NCBI GenBank assembly: GCA_032718475.1
Contig: JAUCBJ010009125.1
Coordinates: 1 to 64,000 of the forward strand
Direction: 5' to 3'
DNA length: 64,000 bases
Source of the DNA: Nemertoderma westbladi
Taxonomy: Eukaryota; Xenacoelomorpha; Nemertodermatida; Nemertodermatidae
Shown here: positions 42,701-54,700 of the stretch, in pieces
Position numbering within the stretch: the stretch's first letter is position 1
Layout: each line of letters opens with the position of its first letter
Program-made: the position numbers and the translations under genes
Notes under the pieces: generated by a model
Database searches by the model: none
What the model saw: only the letters and a program-made list of their open reading frames with translations
What the model was told of the DNA's origin: nothing

Positions 42701-45700
42701 GTATGTGTTTGTTACCGGTACTAATAGTATATCGCCTACCCTGTATGTGTTTGTTACCGGTAATAATAGTATATCGCCTATCCTGTATGTGTTTGTTACC
42801 GGTACTAATAGTATATCGCCTACCCTGTATGTGTTTGTTACCGGTAATAATAGTATATCGCCTATCCTGTATGTGTTTGTTACCGGTACTAATAGTATAT
42901 CGCCTACCCTGTATGTGTTTGTTACCGGTACTAATAGTATATCGCCTACCCTGTATGTGTTTGTTACCGGTACTAATAGTATATCGCCTACCCTGTATGT
43001 GTTTGTTACCGGTAATAATAGTATATCGCCTATCCTGTATGTGTTTGTTACCGGTACTAATAATATATCGCCTACCCTGTATGTGTTTGTTACCGGTACT
43101 AATAGTATATCGCCTACCCTGTATGTGTTTGTTACCGGTACTAATAGTATATCGCCTACCCTGTATGTGTTTGTTACCGGTACTAATAGTATATCGCCTA
43201 CCCTGTATGTGTTGTTACCGGTACTAATAGTATATCGCCTACCCTGTATGTGTTTGTTACCGGTACTAATAGTATATCGCCTACCCTGTATGTGTTTGTT
43301 ACCGGTACTAATAGTATATCGCCTACCCTGTATGTGTTTGTTACCGGTAATAATAGTATATCGCCTATCCTGTATGTGTTTGTTACCGGTACTAATAGTA
43401 TATCACCTACCCTGTATGTGTTTGTTACCGGTACTAATAGTATATCACCTACCCTGTATGTGTTGTTACCGGTACTAATAGTATATCGCCTACCCTGTAT
43501 GTGTTTGTTACCGGTAATAATAGTATATCGCCTATCCTGTATGTGTTTGTTACCGGTACTAATAGTATATCGCCTACAATGTATGTGTTTGTTACCGGTA
43601 CTAATAGTATATCGCCTACCCTGTATGTGTTTGTTACCGGTAATAATAGTATATCGCCTATCCTGTATGTGTTTGTTACCGGTACTAATAGTATATCGCC
43701 TACAATGTATGTGTTTGTTACCGGTACTAATAGTATATCGCCTACCCTGTATGTGTTTGTTACCGGTACTAATAGTATATCGCCTACCCTGTATGTGTTT
43801 GTTACCGGTACTAATAGTATATCGCCTACAATGTATGTGTTTGTTACCGGTACTAATAGTATATCGCCTACCCTGTATGTGTTTGTTACCGGTAATAATA
43901 GTATATCGCCTATCCTGTATGTGTTTGTTACCGGTACTAATAGTATATCGCCTACCCTGTATGTGTTTGTTACCGGTACTAATAGTATATCGCCTACAAT
44001 GTATGTGTTTGTTACCGGTACTAATAGTATATCGCCTACCCTGTATGTGTTTGTTACCGGTAATAATAGTATATCGCCTATCCTGTATGTGTTTGTTACC
44101 GGTACTAATAGTATATCGCCTACCCTGTATGTGTTTGTTACCGGTACTAATAGTATATCGCCTACCCTGTATGTGTTTGTTACCGGTAATAATAGTATAT
44201 CGCCTATCCTGTATGTGTTTGTTACCGGTACTAATAGTATATCGCCTACAATGTATGTGTTTGTTACCGGTACTAATAGTATATCGCCTACCCTGTATGT
44301 GTTTGTTACCGGTAATAATAGTATATCGCCTATCCTGTATGTGTTTGTTACCGGTACTAATAGTATATCGCCTATCATGTATGTGTTTGTTACCGGTAAT
44401 AATAGTATATCGCCTCTCCTGTATGTGTTTGTTACCGGTACTAATAGTATATCGCCTACCATGTATGTGTTTGTTACCGGTACTAATAGTATATCGCCTA
44501 CCCTGTATGTGTTTGTTACCGGTACTAATAGTATATCACCTACCCTGTATGTGTTTGTTACCGGTACTAATAGTATATCGTCTACCATGTATGTGTTTGT
44601 TACCGGTACTAATAGTATATCGCCTACCATATATGTGTTTGTTAGATTGTTACCGGTACTAATAGTATATCGCCTACCATATATGTGTTTGTTACCGGTA
44701 CTAATAGTATATCGCCTACAATGTGTGTGTTTGTTACCGGTACTAATAGTATATCGCCTACCCTGTATGTGTTTGTTACCGGTACTAATAGTATATCGCC
44801 TACCACGAATGTGTTTGTTAGATTGTTACCGGTACTAATAGTATATCGCCTACCCTGTATGTGTTTGTTACCGGTACTAATAGTATATCGCCTACCATAT
44901 ATGTGTTTGTTACCGGTACTAATAGTATATCGCCTACCCTGTATGTGTTTGTTACCGGTACTAATAGTATATCGCCTACCCTGTATGTGTTTGTTACCGG
45001 TAATAATAGTATATCGCCTATCCTGTATGTGTTTGTTACCGGTACTAATAATATATCGCCTACCCTGTATGTGTTTGTTACTGGTACTAATAGTATATCG
45101 CCTACCATATATGTGTTTGTTACCGGTACTAATAGTATATCGCCTACCCTGTATGTGTTTGTTACCGGTACTAATAGTATATCGCCTACCCTGTATGTGT
45201 TTGTTACCGGTACTAATAGTATATCGCCTACCCTGTATGTGTTTGTTACCGGTAATAATAGTATATCGCCTATCCTGTATGTGTTTGTTACCGGTACTAA
45301 TGGTATATCGCCTACAATGTATGTGTTTGTTACCGGTACTAATAGTATATCGCCTACCCTGTATGTGTTTGTTACCGGTAATAATAGTATATCACCTACC
45401 ATGTATGTGTTTGTTACCGGTACTAATAGTATATCGCCTACCCTGTATGTGTTTGTTACCGGTACTAATAGTATATCGCCTACCATATATGTGTTTGTTA
45501 GATTGTTACCGGTACTAATAGTATATCGCCTACCATGTATGTGTTTGTTACCGGTACTAATAGTATATCGCCTACCATGTATGTGTTTGTTACCGGTACT
45601 AATAGTATATCGCCTACCATATATGTGTTTGTTAGATTGTTACCGGTACTAATAGTATATCGCCTACCATGTATGTGTTTGTTACCGGTACTAATAGTAT

Positions 45701-48700
45701 ATCGCCTACCATGTATGTGTTTGTTACCGGTACTAATAGTATATCGCCTACCATATATGTGTTTGTTAGATTGTTACCGGTACTAATAGTATATCGCCTA
45801 CCATGTATGTGTTTGTTACCGGTACTAATAGTATATCGCCTACCATGTATGTGTTTGTTACCGGTACTAATAGTATATCGCCTACCATGTATGTGTTTGT
45901 TACCGGTACTAATAGTATATCGCCTACCCTGTATGTGTTTGTTACCGGTACTAATAGTATATCGCCTACCATATATGTGTTTGTTAGATTGTTACCGGTA
46001 CTAATAGTATATCGCCTACCATGTATGTGTTTGTTACCGGTACTAATAGTATATCGCCTACCATGTATATGTTTGTTACCGGTACTAATAGTATATCGCC
46101 TACAATGTATATGTTTGTCACCGGCACTAATAATATATCGCCTACCCTGTATGTGTTTGTTACCGGTACTAATAGTATATCGCCTACCATGTATGTGTTT
46201 GTTACCGGTACTAATAGTATATCGCCAACCACGAATGTGTTTGTTAGATTGTTACCGGTACTAATAGTATATCGCCTACCCTGTATGTGTTTGTTACCGG
46301 TACTAATAGTATATCGCCTACCATATATGTGTTTGTTAGATTGTTACCGGTACTAATAGTATATCGCCTACCATGTATGTGTTTGTTACCGGTACTAATA
46401 GTATATCGCATACAATGTATATGTTTGTCACCGGTACTAATAGTATATCGCCTACAATGTATGTGTTTGTTACCAGTACTAATAGTATATCGCCTACCCT
46501 GTATGTGTTATGTTACCGGTACTAATAGTATATCGCCTACCATATGTGTTTGTTAGATTGTTACCGGTACTAATGTATATCGCATAGCCTTCTATACATG
46601 TACCAAGTTTAGGAATATAGTGTCGTAATTCAGTGACACGGACACCACCCCCCCCCCCTAATATTTCTACAAATCGTAATGAGATTACATGAAATTTGAA
46701 ACAGAGATAGTTTCACATCCCTGCTCCTTGCTGGGTGTGCCTAAATTTTTATTTTTGGTTTCAATCTTTAGCTACAAGCGTTTGAAAACCGTGTCTCCAT
46801 CGATATTGCACCAGTTACACCGCAGTTATTCTTCAACCTTATAGTGATTTGTCTGATTGATTTGTCTGTGTGATTGATAGAAAGCTGATAATGTAAGAAT
46901 ATTTGAATTTGGTTGGGTAATAGCTGAGATATGGGCATTTGAAAGTTGTATGTATTTGCTTCCGCTGCGGGCCATTTATTCTATTTAATAAATACACCTT
47001 GTTCTAGAACATTTTGTTTATGTATGAATATCCAATAGTATTATTATTAGAGGCATTGCACTGTTGCCCAGCTACTTATGATATCAAAAAACTGTTCTAG
47101 AACATGGTGTATTTATTAAATAGAATAAAAGGCCCGCAGCGGAAGCAAATACATACAACTTTAAAATGCTCATATCTCAGCTATTTCCCAACAAATTCAA
47201 ATATTTTTACATATTTGGAATCCTAGCACGGTCAGTAGTATATCGCCTACAATGTATGTGTTTGTTACTGGTACTAATAATCTTTATGGAGTTCGTGTGT
47301 TAGAAGATCCCGGTATGGGGATCCCGGGTCGGTACGAATACTTTAAAGGGTCTACCCAGGACCCACCTCCGCCTTCATCCTTAAATGTTCGCTAAATGAG
47401 TAGCAGTGTTCTCTGGGGAGTATAGTTCTGTGTGGGGGGGGGGGGGGGGGGGGTGGGGGGAGGGGGGTGGGGGGTGGTCTGGAAAGTTGAAATAAGACCT
47501 CAGGCTTGGTACGCAATCCCCGGCATTACGGCGGAATACAACTTACTGTACTTTACGTCTACTTGTCCGATTATACTCTATATGTTTTATGATGTTACTC
47601 GAACACGGAGAATATCGAACTTTTTTAAATTCATTGAGTTTGAGCTCTGGGTTAAGCAGATAATGCAACTGTAATAACTAACATAGCTCTCATTCAGAAG
47701 TGGAAAAAACGTGGAAATACGTTACTAGGGGTTGAACCAGCGCTGTACCTGTAAGACACTCTTTTATCGAAAGGGCAGTCCGTTTGACCGATATTATAGT
47801 CCTCGAGTTACGCACCTTTCCGAGTTCAATAATAGTTTGCCTTCCTTCTACAGATGTGTCTGCGTCATCATCTCTGGCCGGGTCACTGCTGCCTTCACCT
47901 GCCCCAGACGACTCAGGTTTGGAAACTGTTATCAGCCCAACGGTTAGCAACCTAATCTACTCGCCATCAGACGATAGAGCCATAGAACGGGCTAACCTCG
48001 TTAACATATGTAATCTTACTGTTAAACATGTGGTGGAAATTGGTATGAGAAATGGTAGGAGAATTGGTACAGACAATCGGGCTGTCAGACAATTATTCAC
48101 AGGTTAGTTTAGATAGAAGGGGGGGGGGGGGGGGGGGGTGGACTCTAGACGCAATCAAAATTATTCTCTCTCCAGGCGAAAATCGACGCAATTTAATAAC
48201 ACGTTCGTGGGGTCTTCGCGCAGCACGAAGTGAGCAAAGCCTTAGCTTATAGGGGCCCCATTAACGAGTTGTCTGTCGTTAGTCAGAAGTCATCAACACA
48301 ATAACTCGTTTCCTTCATTTGCCTCGTTGCGTTTGCGTTCGTTCGTTTTTTACCAAAATTCAGATTCTTTCTAAACTTTTGACATACGTACGAAGTTTCG
48401 TTTAATTTCATCAAGGAATGACTGAGTTATTAGCGATCCAATATTTACAACGACGACAGACAACTCGTTAATGGCACCCATATGCTAAGGCTTTGCTCAC
48501 TTCGTGGCTCGCCCCTTAGCACGAATCCACGATGTATTGCCTTGTCTATTGTCTATTTTGTTTATAGTTTTCGTTAGAGTAAAGTGCGACAGTAATAATT
48601 GAACTTAGAGACGCAGACGAGATATTAATTCGCCGATATGGGATTTCCGTCCAGTCCCCCCTTCTCTTGGTTAGCTGGAATTGTACATCACTCGGTTAAG

Positions 48701-51685
48701 TCATAATAAATAGAAAATATCAGGAATATCGCAGATAAATTGTATTTTATTGTATTTTTTACATAAAGTAATTATCAACAGTCAGTTAATAAACAAATTA
48801 ATGTATCATCAAAAGTACACAACCTATGAGCCCAATGCTGTCATCATTCCGTTGATAATAAATAATTAACTCATATTTCAATTAAAAATAACAATTTAAA
48901 TTGGTAAGTTTAGCCAGGGCGCATCTCTCTCTGCCTTGCGTCCTTAAATGGAGCTAAATGAGTACTGAAGTTTCCTCTGGGGAGAATAGTTCTGGGGGGA
49001 CCGCACTGGAAATAAGTCGACAGACTTTGAGCGTAATCCCTGACATAATATAATGGCCGAAGAACACTTTACTTTAACTTTTACAACTAACAATATTGTA
49101 TATGGATGGATTACGATGTTTTAGTTTTAGAAACAGTACTCCAACACGGTCTACAGGTTCGCAAGAGTTGGTTGCCTGGCAACACGTTAGACTTTTGGAG
49201 AGTCCTCGAAACAGTCTCAGAAAAAGAGCCCGAAATCATGGAAATCACAGACACTGCACGGGACATCCCTCACGTAAAGACTTTATTGGGGAGGTAAAAA
49301 AAACATTTAAATTACCGCATTAAATTTTTTTGATTGCCAATAATACACGTTCGTGGGGCCATCGCGCAGGACGAGGCTCAGTTATCAGATACAGATTAAA
49401 ATTGAGCAATTCTATCCCAAAATCGGTACTTAAGAAATTTAAATAAATAAATAAGAAATTTAACCAAACCGCCTATAAGAATAAATCAAAGAAGAAAGGA
49501 AAGTTCCCCTTTACCTTATGCCGATAGTATTGATACTGAAATTAATTTATCATGTCAATGCCTCAACGAAATCATTTAGCTAATATCTAAAGAATCACCA
49601 TTAAATTCAGCCAATCATTGTGCAAGATAGAGCAAGCTCAGTGGAAGGATGATTAGAATGTTTCCCATCTAGGCAATGAATGCCAAGGAATGATGAGACT
49701 TGAAGTATAGAGTGATGGAATGCATTTTAACTTAATTACGTTTAGATCCATTAAAAACACATTTCTTAAAGCAAATCTCTTGAACTAATTAAAAACTATA
49801 ATGGAATGGTGTATGGGGATTACAGCTGTATAACTTTTAAGTATAATTATTTAAATCTTATACTAGAAAATAATTAATATCCTTTAAGGAGGCAGGTTGA
49901 AATTGATGTTTTTACCCTAATCAACTTAATTAACTAATTAACTGCTATTATCTTAGCTTCTCGAAGGCCACGCGAAAATTCAATTAATTCACTTTGGCCA
50001 GACTACATGTGTACCAAGTTTGGTTAAATTTCATTAACATTTGGCTGAGTTATTAACGTTTAAAATTGGACACAACAGAACGACAGATCAACAGACACAC
50101 CGATTGAGTTAGTGGTACCTGTGGGGCGAGCCACGAAGTGAGTGAGCCTTAGCGTAGTGGTACCATTAATCAACCTGTCGTTCTGTCGTTCTGTCGTTCT
50201 GTCGTGTTCAATTTTAAACGTTAATAACTCGGTCAATCTTTGATGAAATCTATCCAAACTTGGTACACATGTTGTTTGGCAAAAGTTTAGAAATTTTCCA
50301 AGTAGAATTTCCGTGTGGCCTTCGAGAAGCTAAGATAATAGCAGTTAATTAGTTAATTAAGTTGATTACGGTGAAAACACCATTTTCAACCTGCCTTTTA
50401 AAGGAAATTAATTGTTTTACAGTATAAGATTTAAATAATTATAATTAAAAATTATACAGATGTAATCCACATACGCCATTCTATTATAGTTTTTAATTAG
50501 TTCAAGTGATTTGCTTTAATAATTGTGTCTTTAATTGATCTAAAGTAATTAAAACGGCATAAAAAATTGATTCTCATTAAATACTGATCATTTATTGGCC
50601 AACTTGCAAGTTGGCTGGTACATAGATGGGGGATGTGTGTGTAAGGGAGCCAGTTGCTGGGAATGCCAGTGGAGGGGGGTTGTATGTAACTAGCCACACG
50701 GCTGCCAGCTAGACCTAACGAGATTGAAACCTGCATTCCCTACCTCCTATTACACTATAGAGTCTGTGTTCTTTAGTCTCAGGTAATAGACAGATCTCAT
50801 TTAATGATTGTCAGTCAATAAGATTACCACTGCAGAAGGCTTATATCCAAAATTGTTTATTTCTCAAAATATTATGCTTATTATTTTTTGATGGGATTTC
50901 TGTGTATTTTAATTGTCTAAGTTTTCAGAGGCATTAACAGTATATTAAATAAATTATTTGAATATCATTCATTACTGCATCGACTGTATTTAGTACTGCG
51001 TAGATTATATTCCTATAAACCACCTGGCTTCGCATATTGAACGTGCGATTGGAAATAAGTTTGTGCTACCTTCCGTGGGTGGTAGATGTCGCGGTTATGT
51101 ATTGGTGGGTGGGAAGGGTCGGGGGCGGGGGGGGGGGGGGGGTGGGGTGGGGTGGGGGTGCAGATTTAAAGGGCTGAACACGTACTGTCCCTCTTTTTTT
51201 GATTGATTGGCGGTGTGGTTAAATTTCTAAATTTTACTAATTTATAAAGTTAAATACTGATTTTGTGATACAGTCGCTCGATATTAATTTGTATCTCATA
51301 ACTGGGCCTCGTGCTGCGCGAAGGCCCCACGAACGTGTATGCTAAGCTCGCTTACTTTCGTCGCTCGCCCCACACAAACTTCCACAATATGGGAGGTAAT
51401 TCATTTCCTTTTCTTTGTAACTAATATTGTATATAATTATTTTATAATTATAAAATACTAGCAGGCAATACCCGAGGCATGTTACCCGGTATTTCCCGCT
51501 ACCGGCATAGGCCTACTGGCGTACTGGTACCGGTATAGGCCTACTGACGTACCGGTACCCAGTACCGGTACCGAACGTGAATTAAACTTTTCGAAAAGTG
51601 GCCTATAACGACCGCTGGTTAATGTTATACACACATGCCAAGTTCCAGCGCAATCCCTCTGCCCGTTTTGGAGGAGTTCGAACAC

Positions 51686-51716
<31 letters not shown>

Positions 51717-54700
51717 ATTTGATTTTTATAGGTATAGATTACCACTAGCCATATGTAGTATAATATTTGGTGTTGATACTTGGGGCAGAGTATAAAATAC
51801 GATAATATTGTTAATATTACCACTAGCCATATGTAGTATAATATTTGGTGTTGATACTTGGGGCAGAGTATAAATACGATAACAATGTTTTCTGATTAAA
51901 ATTGTTGATTAATGAATTTGGCTTTTCGGGGTTTAATTATAGTGGGCAGTATTAATTACTACTCCACCATACGTGTTCCTAACCAACAGATGTCGAGTGT
52001 GGCTACGTTTGGCCTTAATGAAGAAAACATTATCAAGTTTACTTCGAGTTCTTGTGGAAAATGTTAGCCTAACTAAGAGACTGTACAACGAATGGGCTGT
52101 GTTACTCCACGAAGAAGGTATGCACACATCATATTCTAATTATCACGTCCTTTTGTTAAATTAATTATGTCATATGCCTAGGCCACATCAATCTTCACAA
52201 GATAGAAAGCTTAGCCAATTCCAATATATTATTTATTATCCAAATAATTCGGCCCAATATTGAAGAGCAATCTTCGGGCGATAAAGATGAATAATAACAA
52301 CTTAATTAAGTCATTGTGGAGCTGATTATGAACAAAAATGAAACTGTAAGCTGTGCTATTAACTCTTGGCGTAGTGGTGAAATCCGTTGCCATGGAATCA
52401 CATCTCTCCGAATAACGTGGGTTCGATCCCCGCGTGATGGCATGGGCAGTTTTAGTTTCGGCACGAATACTGGTGGATGCGCCATGGTGACTAAATGGGT
52501 ACAGGAGTTACATATCGCTGGGGAGTATAGTTCTGGGGGGACCGCACTGGAAATAAGTCCTCAAACCTTGTGCGTATTACCTACCTGGCCTAACGGCCGA
52601 ATAATGTTTGCCTCCAAATATGTTTCTCAATAAGGTTGGAGTGAGAAAAAACGGTGACTCCCGCTAATTATCAATTAAAGGAAAGCTGTTATTAGCAACA
52701 CAGCTTGCTTACACAGCAAAACACAGCCAATTTTCAATTCGATTTCCGGTTTATTTTCGCGCGCACACGGGTTTCGACCATATCCTAGTGTTTAAACAAT
52801 AAGAGCACCCCGCCGTTCGATCCAAGGTAGGAGAGCACCTTGTTACCCGTTATTCAGTGTAGGACACTTTGTTATCCGTTATTCAATGTAGAGCACCTTG
52901 TTACTCGTTATTCAGCGTAGGACACCTTGTAACCCGTCGTTTAGTGTAGGGCACCTTGTTACCAGTCATTCAATGTCGGGCACCTTGTTACCAGTCATTC
53001 AGTGTAGGGCACCTTGTTACCCGTTATTCAGTGTAGGGCACCTTGTTACCCGTTATTCAATGTAGGGCACCTTGTTACCAGTCATTCAGTGTATGGCACC
53101 TTGTTACCCGTTATTCAGCGTAGGACACCTTGTTACCTATTATTCAGTGTAGGGCACCTTGTTACCCGTTATTCAATGTAGAGCACCTTGTTACTCGTTA
53201 TTCAGTGTATGGCACCTTGTTACCCGTTATTCAGTGTAGGGCACCTTGTTACCCGTTATTCAGTGTAGGGCACCTTGTTACCTGTTATTCAATGTACGGC
53301 ACCTTGTTACCAGTCATTCAGTGTAGGGCACCTTGTTACCCGTTATTCAATGTAGAGCACCTTGTTACTCGTTATTCAGTGTATGGCACCTTGTTACCCG
53401 TTATTCAGTGTAGGACACCTTTTTACCCGTTATTCAGTGTATGACACCTTGTTACCCGTTATTCAGTGTAGGGCACCTTGTTACCCGTTATTCAATGTAG
53501 AGCACCTTGTTACTCGTTATTCAGTGTATGGCACCTTGTTACCCGTTATTCAGTGTAGGGCACCTTGTTACCCGTTATTCAGTGTAGGGCACCTTGTTAC
53601 CTGTTATTCAATGTACGGCACCTTGTTACCAGTCATTCAGTGTAGGGCACCTTGTTACCCGTTATTCAGTGTAGGGCACCTTGTTACCTGTTATTCAATG
53701 TACGGCACCTTGTTACCAGTCATTCAGTGTAGGGCACCTTGTTACCCGTTATTCAGTGTATGACACCTTGTTACCAGTCATTCAGTGTAGGGCACCTTGT
53801 TACCTGTTATTCAATGTACGGCACCTTGTTACCAGTCATTCAGTGTAGGACACCTTGTTACCCGTTATTCAGTGTAGGGCACCTTGTTACCCGATATTCA
53901 GTGTAGGGCACCTTGTTACCTGTTATTCAATGTACGGCACCTTGTTACCAGTCATTCAGTGTAGGACACCTTGTTACCAGTCATTCAGTGTAGGGCACCT
54001 TGTTACCCGATATTCAGTGTAGGGCACCTTGTTACCCGTTATTCAGTGTAGGGCACCTTGTTACCTGTTATTCAATGTACGGCACCTTGTTACCAGTCAT
54101 TCAGTGTAGGGCACCTTGTTACCCGTTATTCAGTGTATGACACCTTGTTACCAGTCATTCAGTGTAGGGCACCTTTTTACCTGTTATTCAATGTACGGCA
54201 CCTTGTTACCAGTCATTCAGTGCAGGGCACCTTGTTACCCGTTATTAAGTGTAGGGCACCTTGTAACCCGTCGTTCAGTGTAGGGAACCTTGTTACCCGT
54301 TATTCAGTGTAGGGAACCTTGTTACCCGTTATTCAGTGTAGGGCACCTTGTTACCCGATATTCAGTGTAGGGCACCTTGTTACCCGTTATTCAGTGTATG
54401 ACACCTTGTTACCAGTCATTCAGTGTAGGGCACCTTTTTACCTGTTATTCAATGTACGGCACCTTGTTACCAGTCATTCAGTGCAGGGCACCTTGTTACC
54501 CGTTATTAAGTGTAGGGCACCTTGTAACCCGTCGTTCAGTGTAGGGAACCTTGTTACCCGTTATTCAGTGTAGGGAACCTTGTTACCCGTTATTCAGTGT
54601 AGGGAACCTTGTTACCCGTTATTCAGTGTAGGGCACCTTGTTACCCGATATTCAGTGTAGGGCACCTTGTTACCCGTTATTCAGTGTATGACACCTTGTT

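Larger units (their letters stand above)
14112..46590. repeat. 42-bp satellite array, about 770 monomers, with higher-order structure
   Basis: A head-to-tail monomer with core TACCGGTACTAATAGTATAT, then CGCCTACCCTGTATGTGTTT. Variants fall in a few sites: CCTACCCTG, CCTACCATG, CCTACAATG, CCTATCCTG, CACATACCACG, CGTCTACCATGTGTG, and GGTAAT for GGTACT. Length variants are a 41-bp form (GTGTTGTT) and a 50-bp form with TTAGATTG inserted. The 42-bp period leaves long open frames on both strands (units FVTGTNSISPTLYV, LLPVLIVYRLPCMC, and minus VGDILLVPVTNTYR), broken only where length variants shift frame. It occupies nearly all of RUFY intron 1 and most of CEP78 intron 5. Confidence 0.98.
46600..47853 (+). 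other. Right end of RUFY intron 1
   Basis: 1.25 kb between the array and RUFY exon 2. It holds an 11-C run (about 46648-46658), a foldback element, one orphan satellite monomer, and a SINE copy with an expanded G tract. No coding signal. Confidence 0.8.

Noticed and set aside
14110-46556. Very long open reading frames (up to about 1,250 codons) on both strands in the satellite
   Set aside because: They follow from a stop-free 42-bp unit; the same DNA is open in several frames and both strands, frames change at 41/50-bp monomers, and the region is intronic to RUFY by splice phase.
52362-52445. Functional tRNA gene
   Set aside because: A- and B-box-like motifs are present, but I cannot fold an acceptor stem, and the sequence continues into a body shared by two other copies, so it is a SINE.
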